A stretch of 64,000 nt of DNA from Salinivirga cyanobacteriivorans (lineage in GTDB: Bacteria > Bacteroidota > Bacteroidia > Bacteroidales > Salinivirgaceae). The stretch covers positions 3,033,501 to 3,097,500 of the forward strand of contig NZ_CP013118.1 in the NCBI RefSeq assembly GCF_001443605.1, read 5' to 3'. The notes beneath the pieces are model-generated. The model had not been told where the DNA came from, did no database searches, and saw only the letters and a program-made list of their open reading frames with translations. Positions 17,708 through 26,323 of the stretch are shown piece after piece. Made by a program: the position numbers and the translations under genes. The first letter of the stretch is position 1. Every line of letters begins with the position of its first letter.

Positions 17708-19747
17708 TTACAATTTTAGTCCAACTACCAGAATATCATCTACCTGCTCTTCGTCTTTCATCCAGTTTTTGATTGTGATATCTATCTCTTTACGCTGTTG
17801 CTCCAGGGGTAGCCCGTGCACTTTCAGCAACAACTTTCTGAAGTTTTTAGCAAGGAATTTTCGACCTTCCGGACCACCAAATTGATCCTGATATCCATCA
17901 GAAAACATGTATATGATGTCTCCGTCCTTAACATCGATTTCATGGTTGGTAAACGGGTGTTCTTTTCTGTAAATGCCAATTGGCATACGGTCTGCTTTTA
18001 TTAGTTCTATTTCGTTATCTCTGATCAGTACAATTGAATTGTTGGCTCCTGCACAAAGCAGTTTTTTCTTTTCCGGGGCATAAATGCAAAGACTCAGATC
18101 GATACCATCCTTTTGCTCTTTTTCTTTTCCGGTTTGTCTGAGCGATTTTTTGATATATTTTCTCAGGCGATCGAGTATTTTGGCGGCATCATCACTGCTG
18201 TCGGCTGTAACTATTTCGTTAAGTGATGATATGCCAAGCAGGCTCATAAATGCTCCTGGTACGCCATGACCTGTACAGTCGGCTGCAACAAATATGCGCT
18301 TGTCCTCTATGCGTCTTGTCCAGTAAAAATCGCCACTTACAATATCTTTGGGTTTAAAGAGTACAAATGAGTCGGGAAAACTATCCAAAAGTACTTTTTC
18401 CGGTGGGAGCAGTGCTTTTTGAATTTGCTCGGCATATTTAATACTATCTGTAATATGTAAGTTTTGTTCTTCAATTTTCTTATAAGCAACCTCAATGCGT
18501 TGATTTTTATCTGCAAGAGAGTCGCGCTGTGCTGTAATTTCTTCTTTTTGCTGTTCAATTTCTTTTGTCCGGTCAGCCACTTTCTGTTCAAGTACATTGT
18601 AATACTCTTCAATACGCTCAATCATACGGTTAAAGTGTTTTGAAAGCGTAGCTATTTCATTGCTGCCTTCAATAAGGGCCCTGTCGGTGAGGTCGCCTTT
18701 GGCAATGCGATTAACATTTGCTACAAGGCGTTTAATTGGACTGGTTATTACCTTGGTTTTGTAGTAAATGATGATGATAACAAGCAATATGGTGACCAAT
18801 GAGATGCTTATGGATTTAATAAGCTCATTCGATAATATTTGTTTGTCGCGACTCCGATCCGATACAATCCTTATAACTGATTTTTTATACAGGTCGGTGT
18901 TTTCCCTTTCCATGTATATGTATTCGTAATACAGGGCCGCAGTGTCGGTTGGCACTTTAATGGTGTTGGTATCTTTTGATGCGAATGTTTTACTCAGCAT
19001 CATGGAATCCCGCGGAGTGATTGTATTATTGGTTAATGAAAAGGGTGCTTCTTCACTTATAAAGAGATCAACCGAAATGATATTCGCTTCTTTTTCGGCA
19101 ATTGTCTCCAAAATACTTTGAATACGTTTGATTAGTTTGTCAGCTTTTGTTGAATAGGATCCTAATTCTATAATATATTTATTATCGAGGGTTGGATGGT
19201 AGGTAAATTTCTTTAATCGTTTTGTGGAGGCCTCAATTGCAAATCGTTCACTTACAAATTTTCCCTCTTCAAATATTTTTAAAAGGTACTGTTTATGCTC
19301 TCTGCCAAAATCGAAGAAGTTGAGGTTGAGGTCTTTATCGAAAGTTGTATTAACTACGATACCCTGCTTGTTTATGACATAAATGTCGTAATAGTTTGGG
19401 TCCATTCCAAGTTCCTCGCGAATGGTTTTTAAGTTTGCCTCTTCTATATTTTTAGTGTTGGCAAAGTATTCTTCCACCAGTTTATAACTGTATTTTTTCA
19501 GATTTTGATTCTTTTGTTCCTCAATGGCTTCCAAACCCACATCCTGAAGTTCCATGATGTGCTTTATCTCATTGGAAATGATGTAGTTTTTTGTTTGGTT
19601 TGCATCGTGAAGAATTGTTTGAGTCTGGTAGTAGTTTAGGCTGGCTAGCGCAACCAAAGCAACAACAACCGGAAATATTACATTCAATATCAGCTGCTTA
19701 AATATTGTCGTGTAACGTCTTCTTTTTTTGTTAGTTTTATTGTCCAT
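17708..19747 (-). CDS. Membrane sensor SpoIIE/PP2C-type serine phosphatase
   Basis: A 679-residue membrane protein: TM helix near 20-42, an extracytoplasmic sensor region of about 270 residues, a second TM helix (LVTILLVIIIIYY) near 322-335, a HAMP linker (TSPIKRLV to NEIATLSKHFNRM), a coiled coil, and a C-terminal SpoIIE phosphatase domain from about 470. The PP2C metal-ligand motifs GDFYW, AADCTGHGVPGAFM and MFSDGYQDQFGG are intact, so the enzyme should be active. Such RsbU-like proteins dephosphorylate anti-anti-sigma-like or other Ser/Thr-phosphorylated partners. No such partner is encoded beside it, so its substrate may be one of the neighbouring STAND/TIR proteins (inference). Confidence 0.88.
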   Translation of the reverse strand: MDNKTNKKRRRYTTIFKQLILNVIFPVVVALVALASLNYYQTQTILHDANQTKNYIISNEIKHIMELQDVGLEAIEEQKNQNLKKYSYKLVEEYFANTKNIEEANLKTIREELGMDPNYYDIYVINKQGIVVNTTFDKDLNLNFFDFGREHKQYLLKIFEEGKFVSERFAIEASTKRLKKFTYHPTLDNKYIIELGSYSTKADKLIKRIQSILETIAEKEANIISVDLFISEEAPFSLTNNTITPRDSMMLSKTFASKDTNTIKVPTDTAALYYEYIYMERENTDLYKKSVIRIVSDRSRDKQILSNELIKSISISLVTILLVIIIIYYKTKVITSPIKRLVANVNRIAKGDLTDRALIEGSNEIATLSKHFNRMIERIEEYYNVLEQKVADRTKEIEQQKEEITAQRDSLADKNQRIEVAYKKIEEQNLHITDSIKYAEQIQKALLPPEKVLLDSFPDSFVLFKPKDIVSGDFYWTRRIEDKRIFVAADCTGHGVPGAFMSLLGISSLNEIVTADSSDDAAKILDRLRKYIKKSLRQTGKEKEQKDGIDLSLCIYAPEKKKLLCAGANNSIVLIRDNEIELIKADRMPIGIYRKEHPFTNHEIDVKDGDIIYMFSDGYQDQFGGPEGRKFLAKNFRKLLLKVHGLPLEQQRKEIDITIKNWMKDEEQVDDILVVGLKL

Positions 19748-19753
19748 GGTTTT

Positions 19754-22700
19754 TTAAATAATTCTTGTCATTAATGATGATTGTGACTCCTGACTTGTCA
19801 TATATCTGTTTGCAAGTATGAAAGGGACATAAAGCACTATTGCATTGACTTTTGCCCTAATGTTCAGTTCGTTTTTATCGCCAGAGCTTTCGGAGGAAAT
19901 GACATCACCCTGGTTATATAGTTTTTCTTTATTATTTAGTGATGTTTCAATGGTTCCGCTAATGATGATAAAAAAATCGAGTCCGGGATCTTCAATTTTT
20001 AATTCATCTTCTACCTGCAGTGAGTACACCTTAGAATGTTCGACCAGGTTGCTTAATTCATCGCTGCTTAGGCTTTTGAATATTTCAAAGTCTTTTGAGT
20101 GGTTAATTATTTCATAAATGGTTTGATTAGTTTCTTTCATTACCGTTTTTTCAAGCTCAAGCCTGTCCTGGCGGTCGAGCCTCTGCAGAAGTTCATGATA
20201 CTTATTTTTGTCAGAATTTGCCAGCGTTTTAATGGCCAGTTGGTTTAATAGGATATCGTTATTAAAGACCTGGGCTATTGTGGTTGCACTAGCTGCAATT
20301 TCTTTTCCCCATAGTGAATTCAGTGCACATGCTTTTGTATATCTGGAAATAAAATTAATATCCCGGTTTATGATATCGAGCACCAGACTTTCTTCTGTTA
20401 TTCTGTTCAAAGGAAATTGATCCTGGAACCTTCTTACTTTCTCGTTCTCCGATATATCTTCGAAAAGAGTGAATAATAGTGGTTTTATATCTTCATCAAC
20501 AAATAAATCAAGCAGTTCAATTGCATAACTGATACTTTCTGAGGTAGCCTGATCGAGGTTCTGTTTTACATGGGCCAGCGATTGTTTATTATAAATTATT
20601 TCGAGTATGGTGTGGATTTCTGTTTCCACAGCTTTTTTTTCAGCTTCAAAGGCATTAATCAATGAGGTGCCATGTTTAGATTCAGAAAGGTTTATGCTGA
20701 TATTCATGTTCCATGCCATTACCCTGACTTGTTCCTTTAGCAGATCAATCAATTTTTGTTTTTCAGTTTCGTTTCTTGGTTTGTAGTTAATTTTAATAAG
20801 GGCATCCAGGGTTTGTTTAATAATTTCCTGGTTGGTGAGCTCTAATTTATTAAGTAGGTAATTGGTTGCCTTTTTACCAATGAACTCAAGTAATTCAATA
20901 ATTTGAAGTTGTATGTATTGGCCGAGGCCGGATTTATAGAAAAATTGTTCAAGTTCGTCAAGGGCATCTTTTCCATATTTTTTGAGGGCTTCAAAACAAT
21001 GAAGATTGTATTGATCTATTGCCAGCAAGTCAATAATTATGGCCCGGCTATTGGGTTCTCTTAGTTTCGCGGCTGCTGTTATGGCTGCAATTCTTACTTT
21101 AGGAGAATAGTCGCGCAATAAAATAATAATGTATCTTGCCAGAGTTGGTGTTGCTGAGTGTGCTATAATGCGGGCAGCTTTTACCCTTTCTTCAGGGTAG
21201 GCTGATTCGACAAGTGCTTTGATTTCAGCGTCGTCTTTGTATCGTTCTAGCATTTCTTCAAGGTTACTTGCAATATCGGTTGCCTTTTGGACTAAATTTT
21301 GGTCTTTTGAATTGCTGGCAAATTTTTTAAGGTCAGGAATAAGCTCAAATACAGTGTTATCCTCAATATCGGACAAGATCCATTTTTGCAGATCTATATC
21401 ATCTGACAATAAGCATTTTTTGTAATAACCAGTTAGTTCAGTCGGCGCGGATTGTTTAATTAATTGTAATTTTTTTCTTTTGCCTTCTTTTGTTTTACCC
21501 TCATAATTCAAGAGGTCCTGGTTTATTTTTTCAGCTCTTTTCTGGACTATGGTTTCGGTTTCGGTCTCAAGGGTTGCTCCCAATGAGGCTCTGTACTGTT
21601 TGTAAACAAAATAGGCAATGGTAGCCCAGGCTCCAACAATAGCAATTAGCAGGTAGGCATGATGTATTACGTTAAAGACACCAAGTGCTCCCATCACAAA
21701 CAGGAGCAGTCCTGCCAGTACAGCAGCACTTTCATTCACCATGCCGTCAATGGCTACCTGTACTTTGTATCTTATTGATTTGTCAAGTGATTGATATAGA
21801 ATTTTTTGTGAAGGAGTTTCAATTGCATTTTTTAATGAGACTGAGAATAGCCTTCCCAGTGCCACAAAGAGGAAAAATAAAACGAAACTTGTTGATTCGG
21901 GGGAAATGCCAAAAAATTCTCCGGCAGCAACACCAAGTAATACAAAAAGCCCCAACAAAAGTGGTGGCAGCAACAGGTTTACCTTTAAACCATAATTCTT
22001 TGTGATTTTATCATACGCAAAAGTTTTAATCAGGATTGTGAAAATCATGAGCGTACCTGTAAACATGCCAAGGAAAACGGTGTATTCCCTGTCACCCGGG
22101 TATAACATTTTGGTTGTAGGTAGAAAAATGTAGAACATGAAAAACGCAGCCAGCACCGAGAAAGCCACATAAAATGTCATGGATCTGATATATCGATTAC
22201 GGAACAGGTCTGCCACCATCAGTTTTTTTTCAGCTTTTAAAATATTCTGTTGTTGATCGAGGTTAAACTTTCGTACAATGACCATTTGGATAACAAATGC
22301 CAGAAATACACTGATAGCACTGATGAAAAGTAAATCTTTGCTTGTGTTGAGTATGTTCAGCAGTACAGGCACCAGGAAACTAATCAGAATCATACCAAAG
22401 ATCTGACCTGCGTCTATTAACCCAAAAAGCCTTTTTCCCTGTCTTAACGTAAACAGACGCCCTGCCATTCCCCAAAAACCAATTACTCCGAGCAGGTTTA
22501 AGGGGCCCATTAAAATGAAAGCAGCGAAAATTAATACTTCGCTTTCGCTGAGGTAGAAGGAGCTACGAAGCAAAAAAGTAATGATTGAAATTGTCAACAG
22601 GTTAAGAATAATAAGCTTCGAGAACTTCCATACAGATTGCAGGCGATAGTATACTGCAGAGAGTGCAAAACCAAGAATCCCAGATACAAGAAATGCCCTG

Positions 22701-22867
22701 GAGATCATCGACTCGCCAAAGGTGTTGATGAATAGCGAGGTGGTGGATATATCGAATAGTGCCAGAAAAACACCTAAAAAGACAGTCTGCCCAAGGAGTA
22801 AAAAGACGGCTGTTCTTTCTTCAGGCCTAATGTTGAGTATTCTTGATATGTTGGTTATAACTGACAT
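19754..22867 (-). CDS. NTT/MFS-like carrier fused to HEAT repeats and a cyclic-nucleotide-binding domain
   Basis: A 1037-residue protein in three parts. Residues 1-430 hold about 12 membrane helices resembling the ATP/ADP carrier (NTT) or MFS fold; the opening RPEERTAVFLLLGQTVFLG is typical of NTT-like proteins in Bacteroidota. Residues 430-880 are HEAT-like helical repeats (ERVKAARIIAHS, SPKVRIAAITAAAKLREP). Residues about 895-1037 resemble a cNMP-binding domain (FKSLSSDELSNLVEHSKV, LDFFIIISGTIET, YNQGDVISSES). Transport has not been shown for such fusions; the carrier may act as a ligand-gated sensor. It abuts the queuosine transporter gene (1-nt overlap) and the SpoIIE phosphatase gene (6 nt). 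Confidence 0.8.
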   Translation of the reverse strand: MSVITNISRILNIRPEERTAVFLLLGQTVFLGVFLALFDISTTSLFINTFGESMISRAFLVSGILGFALSAVYYRLQSVWKFSKLIILNLLTISIITFLLRSSFYLSESEVLIFAAFILMGPLNLLGVIGFWGMAGRLFTLRQGKRLFGLIDAGQIFGMILISFLVPVLLNILNTSKDLLFISAISVFLAFVIQMVIVRKFNLDQQQNILKAEKKLMVADLFRNRYIRSMTFYVAFSVLAAFFMFYIFLPTTKMLYPGDREYTVFLGMFTGTLMIFTILIKTFAYDKITKNYGLKVNLLLPPLLLGLFVLLGVAAGEFFGISPESTSFVLFFLFVALGRLFSVSLKNAIETPSQKILYQSLDKSIRYKVQVAIDGMVNESAAVLAGLLLFVMGALGVFNVIHHAYLLIAIVGAWATIAYFVYKQYRASLGATLETETETIVQKRAEKINQDLLNYEGKTKEGKRKKLQLIKQSAPTELTGYYKKCLLSDDIDLQKWILSDIEDNTVFELIPDLKKFASNSKDQNLVQKATDIASNLEEMLERYKDDAEIKALVESAYPEERVKAARIIAHSATPTLARYIIILLRDYSPKVRIAAITAAAKLREPNSRAIIIDLLAIDQYNLHCFEALKKYGKDALDELEQFFYKSGLGQYIQLQIIELLEFIGKKATNYLLNKLELTNQEIIKQTLDALIKINYKPRNETEKQKLIDLLKEQVRVMAWNMNISINLSESKHGTSLINAFEAEKKAVETEIHTILEIIYNKQSLAHVKQNLDQATSESISYAIELLDLFVDEDIKPLLFTLFEDISENEKVRRFQDQFPLNRITEESLVLDIINRDINFISRYTKACALNSLWGKEIAASATTIAQVFNNDILLNQLAIKTLANSDKNKYHELLQRLDRQDRLELEKTVMKETNQTIYEIINHSKDFEIFKSLSSDELSNLVEHSKVYSLQVEDELKIEDPGLDFFIIISGTIETSLNNKEKLYNQGDVISSESSGDKNELNIRAKVNAIVLYVPFILANRYMTSQESQSSLMTRII

Positions 22868-23640
22868 TATTCTTTTTGTGTATGGTATTTTTTATTTGGA
22901 TCGATATCGAGGTATTTTGATAAAAATTTTACTCCGATGTAAAACGGAATTGTATCGAGCAGGGCTGACAATAATTTGAATACATAACCCGATACAATAA
23001 GCACAAGTAAAGTATGGTAAATGCTGTCTTCTTTTATTTGGATAGCCTTTGCATAATAGTATGTAATTAATGTTACGGAAATACTATCCACAAGTTGGCT
23101 TATAAGTGTAGAGCCGTTATTTCTTAGCCACAGGTGTTTGCCTTTGGTTAGCTTCTTAAGGAAGTGAAAGATGTGTACATCAACAAATTGGGCTGTTAAA
23201 TAAGCAATCATTGAGGCTAATGTAGCGCCAAAAGTGAGTCTTCTGATTTCATAAAATGCATAGCTGGGGTCATCCATTGAAGGCACCACTGCACCCGGCT
23301 CCATTTCAGGAACTATGGGCAATGCTCCGCCAATCCACATAATAAAAAGAACCCAAATATTAATTAACAATCCGGTGAGCACAACAGCTCTTGCACGTTC
23401 TTTTCCATAGAGCTCACTTATAAAGTCAGTACAAAGGAAAGTAATCGGGTAGGGGAGTATACCAACAAAAAGGTACACCGGTACTTTGAAATCGAATAAT
23501 GTAAAAGATAGGTCAAGTTGCCTGGAAATGCCGAGTATATTTAACATAGCAAGTGTTCCAAGAAATAATCCTGCTAACACGACAAAAACAACTTCACGAC
23601 GACGGGTATATTTATCCGTTAATTCGTAAGATTCAAACAT
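22867..23640 (-). CDS. yhhQ: Queuosine precursor transporter (YhhQ/VUT family)
   Basis: A 257-residue inner-membrane protein with six to seven hydrophobic helices and the family features VPVYLFVGILPYPITFLCTDFISELYG, AxLTAQFVDVHIFHFLK, LWLRNNGSTLISQLVDS and a terminal KLLSALLDTIPFY. Members take up queuosine precursors such as preQ0/preQ1 for tRNA modification. It is the first gene of the minus-strand operon; its stop overlaps the start of the NTT-like gene by one base (TAATG). Its link to the signalling genes is unclear and may be only positional. No preQ1-riboswitch motif was found in the leader. Confidence 0.88.
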   Translation of the reverse strand: MFESYELTDKYTRRREVVFVVLAGLFLGTLAMLNILGISRQLDLSFTLFDFKVPVYLFVGILPYPITFLCTDFISELYGKERARAVVLTGLLINIWVLFIMWIGGALPIVPEMEPGAVVPSMDDPSYAFYEIRRLTFGATLASMIAYLTAQFVDVHIFHFLKKLTKGKHLWLRNNGSTLISQLVDSISVTLITYYYAKAIQIKEDSIYHTLLVLIVSGYVFKLLSALLDTIPFYIGVKFLSKYLDIDPNKKYHTQKE

Positions 23641-23661
23641 AGGCTAATGCAGTAATAATAC

Positions 23662-23669
23662 CAAATTTA
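23662..23669 (-). promoter_or_regulatory. Candidate -7 box for the eight-gene minus-strand operon
   Basis: On the minus strand this reads TAAATTTG, an exact TAnnTTTG match, about 22 nt upstream of the yhhQ start. No TTTG is seen at the proper -33 distance. The remaining 23670-23910 is AT-rich intergenic sequence between divergent genes, with nothing else recognisable. Confidence 0.35.
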
Positions 23670-23910
23670 TGAAATTTTGCATAAAGTGTCTGTATTTTAA
23701 TTAATTATATTGGAGTTGCCCGGTGTTCATTGTTGGCTTATGTATTGTATTAATATTCAGCGATTTGGATGCGCGTGTGTTGTTGGTTGCTTTTGTTAAA
23801 GATGTGTTAACGCTGTTTCGTAGGTATTTAGAATCTTCCCGTAAGTTTCTCAGCTTTTATTCTGCTTTGCCTTGCTTTTTTGTATATTCGTGCTTCCCAA
23901 AAGGCTTATT

Positions 23911-24555
23911 ATGGAAGATACCTACAGACATAAAGGGATGCGAAATCAGCTGGTGAAACAGATTGCCCATAAAGGCATTTCTGATGAAAAGGTACTGGAA
24001 GCTGTGCGTGCAGTGCCCCGGCACTTTTTCTTTGATTCGGCATTTACCGAGCATGCTTATGATGATAAGCCCTTTCCAATTGGGTCGGGGCAAACCATAT
24101 CGCAACCATTTACAGTTGCATTCCAAACTCAGTTACTTGAAGTACAACCGGGCGACAAAATTCTTGAGATCGGTACCGGCTCAGGCTATCAGGCAGCTAT
24201 TTTGGCTGCTATGCGTGCAAGGGTTTACACCATTGAACGCCATCGTGATTTATACAAAAAATCGCAACAAATAATTGATAAAATGGGATTTAAGCGAATT
24301 CAGTTTTTCCTGGGTGATGGATACGAAGGGAAAGAGGCTTACAGCCCATACGACAAAATCATAATTACCTGTGGCGCACCATTTATGCCCGAAAAAGTTT
24401 TAGATCAGTTGAAACCGGGCGGTTATATTGTTGCCCCTATAGGAGAAGGGAGTATACAGGAAATGCAGAGATGGGAGAAGCAAAAAGATGGTGAATTTGT
24501 AAAATCAAGCTATGGAAATTTTTCATTTGTCCCAATGATCAAAGGAAAGCATTAA
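23911..24555 (+). CDS. pcm: Protein-L-isoaspartate O-methyltransferase
   Basis: A 214-residue SAM-dependent methyltransferase that repairs isoaspartyl residues in aged proteins. The start ATG at 23911 gives MEDTYRHKGMRNQLV; in-frame codons upstream add nothing conserved. Motifs present: AVRAVPRHFF, YDDKPFPIGSGQTISQPF (typical Pcm substrate loop), ILEIGTGSGYQAAILA (SAM motif I), YDKIIITCGAPFMPEKVLDQL and LKPGGYIVAPIG. Length and motif order are normal for the family. It is divergent from yhhQ and precedes glutamine synthetase by 178 nt, probably as a separate unit. Confidence 0.95.
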   Translation: MEDTYRHKGMRNQLVKQIAHKGISDEKVLEAVRAVPRHFFFDSAFTEHAYDDKPFPIGSGQTISQPFTVAFQTQLLEVQPGDKILEIGTGSGYQAAILAAMRARVYTIERHRDLYKKSQQIIDKMGFKRIQFFLGDGYEGKEAYSPYDKIIITCGAPFMPEKVLDQLKPGGYIVAPIGEGSIQEMQRWEKQKDGEFVKSSYGNFSFVPMIKGKH

Positions 24556-24602
24556 ATTAAAACTGTTTAATAGCACTCAGGTTCTATTTTAATCATTTTT
24601 CA

Positions 24603-24633
24603 TTGGTAATTACAAATCTGTCTACTATTTTTG
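24603..24633 (+). promoter_or_regulatory. Candidate glnA promoter
   Basis: TATTTTTG at 24626-24633 matches TAnnTTTG exactly, with TTGG 19 nt upstream at 24603-24606 in place of TTTG. The predicted start near 24640 leaves a leader of about 90 nt, which contains a perfect 10-bp palindrome CAAACGTTTG at 24691-24700. Confidence 0.45.
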
Positions 24634-24733
24634 AAATGTAAATATAAAAGCAAATTAGGCTGAAAGGCCTTATTTTTTTCACTCTGATTGCAAACGTTTG
24701 AAATATTCGATCAATAATATAAAACTATAACCC

Positions 24734-26248
24734 ATGAGAGATTGTGAAATTTCCCTGAATCCCAACAAGCTGGTAAGATACCTCAAAAAACCCGCTTGTG
24801 AGTTTACCAAGAATGATATCATTCAGTTTGTGGAGGATAATGAAATTGAAATGATCAATTTCCGATATATTGCCGAAGACGGACGTTTAAAAACTTTAAC
24901 ATTCGTAATAACCGGTAAAGAGCATCTTGACTCCATACTCACTTCAGGTGAGCGCGTCGATGGTAGCTCCTTATTCTCTTTTGTAGAAGCAGGATCATCA
25001 GATTTATATGTGGTGCCACGTTATAAAACGGCATTTGTAAACCCGTTCAGCGACCGGCCAAGTCTCGATATTTTATGTGCGTTTTATACCAATGAAGGTA
25101 AGCCACTGGAAAGCGCTCCGGAATATATCTTAAAGAAAGCTCAGGCATCTTTCAAGGAGAAAACAGGATATACCTTCCGTGCCATGGGCGAACTGGAGTA
25201 TTATCTCATTATGCCTAAAGAAATGGGTAACTTATATCCGGCCCGCGATCAGGCCGGTTACCATGAATCGGGCCCTTTCAGTAATTTTCAGGCGTTTAAA
25301 GATGAGGCACTGGAATTAATCGCTATGGCAGGCGGTAAAATAAAATATGCGCACTCAGAGGTTGGTAATTTTACCGACGATAAAAATATATACGAACAGC
25401 AGGAAATTGAATTCCTGCCTGTACCTGCTGAAGATGCAGTAGACCAAATGGTAGTGGCCAAATGGATTCTCCGCATGCTGGCAGATGAGTATGGTTTATT
25501 GCTCAGTTTTGCTCCAAAAATTACTGTTGGAAAAGCGGGTAGTGGGCTGCATATTCATATGATGCTTGAAAAAGACGGTCAGAATATGATGGTTGAAGAT
25601 GGCAAACTTAGCGATGATGCACGCAAGATGATAGCCGGAATACTTGATTTGGCTGAGCCGCTGACAGCTTTTGGCAATACCATACCCACATCGTATTTAC
25701 GTTTGGTTCCACACCAGGAAGCTCCTACAAATATTTGCTGGGGAGATCGCAACCGTTCGGTTCTCGTAAGAGTGCCACTTGGATGGCTTGGTGAAGCGAA
25801 TAAAATGGCTGCACTGGAGAACCCACAGGATAAAAACCTGAAGGCTGTTAATGAAGTGAAGCAGACCGTTGAATTACGATCTGGTGACGGCTCCGCCGAC
25901 CTGTATCATTTTGTAGCAGGTATAATCGTGGCGGCACAACATGGCCTGGAGATGGAAAATGGACTTAAGGTGGCTGAAGAGCTATACATGGATGTAAATA
26001 TATTTGATGAGGAGCATAAAGATAAACTTGAGCAGCTAAAGGGATTACCTACCTCATGCTACGAATCAGCCGATAAACTTGAAGCCACAAGGGCTCTGTT
26101 CGAAGCAAATGGTATCTTCCCGGCAGGCGTGATCGATCGATTTGTAGATCATCTAAAAGCATACGAGGATAAAGACCTGAGCGAACGCCTGTACGGTAAA
26201 AGTGAGGAAATAGCCAAACTTGTCGATAATTACATTCATCACATGTAA
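24734..26248 (+). CDS. glnA: Glutamine synthetase (type I-like)
   Basis: A 504-residue glutamine synthetase that would join ammonia to glutamate using ATP. The N-terminal beta-grasp domain (VEDNEIEMINFRYIAEDG, ERVDGSSLFSF) is followed by the catalytic barrel: GELEYYL with metal-binding Glu residues near 153-155, GSGLHIHMML near 269-278, LVPHQEAPTNICWGDRNRS near 324-342 and ELRSGDGSA near 378. The adenylylation-loop Tyr of enterobacterial enzymes is not evident. The related gamma-glutamyl-polyamine synthetases have similar motifs, but nothing nearby suggests polyamine use. It appears monocistronic and ends at a strong terminator. Confidence 0.86.
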   Translation: MRDCEISLNPNKLVRYLKKPACEFTKNDIIQFVEDNEIEMINFRYIAEDGRLKTLTFVITGKEHLDSILTSGERVDGSSLFSFVEAGSSDLYVVPRYKTAFVNPFSDRPSLDILCAFYTNEGKPLESAPEYILKKAQASFKEKTGYTFRAMGELEYYLIMPKEMGNLYPARDQAGYHESGPFSNFQAFKDEALELIAMAGGKIKYAHSEVGNFTDDKNIYEQQEIEFLPVPAEDAVDQMVVAKWILRMLADEYGLLLSFAPKITVGKAGSGLHIHMMLEKDGQNMMVEDGKLSDDARKMIAGILDLAEPLTAFGNTIPTSYLRLVPHQEAPTNICWGDRNRSVLVRVPLGWLGEANKMAALENPQDKNLKAVNEVKQTVELRSGDGSADLYHFVAGIIVAAQHGLEMENGLKVAEELYMDVNIFDEEHKDKLEQLKGLPTSCYESADKLEATRALFEANGIFPAGVIDRFVDHLKAYEDKDLSERLYGKSEEIAKLVDNYIHHM

Positions 26249-26281
26249 TTCAATATAAAAGGCCGATCAAATTATTCTTTT

Positions 26282-26323
26282 ATAGTAGCACTTTCGGTTT
26301 ATACCGAAGGTGCTATTATTTTT
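26282..26323. terminator. Bidirectional terminator
   Basis: ATAGTAGCACTTTCGGT and ACCGAAGGTGCTATTAT pair around a TTAT loop, followed by T-rich DNA. It separates glnA (+) from the convergent metalloprotease gene (-), whose stop codon (26322-26324) touches its edge. Confidence 0.85.

Noticed and set aside
23641-23760. preQ1 riboswitch ahead of the queuosine precursor transporter
   Set aside because: The leader is only about 15-20 nt if the -7 box is right, and no preQ1 aptamer motif was seen on the minus strand.
23723-23956. Open frame upstream of pcm on the plus strand
   Set aside because: It overlaps the true pcm start in another frame, has no recognisable motif and looks like intergenic sequence.
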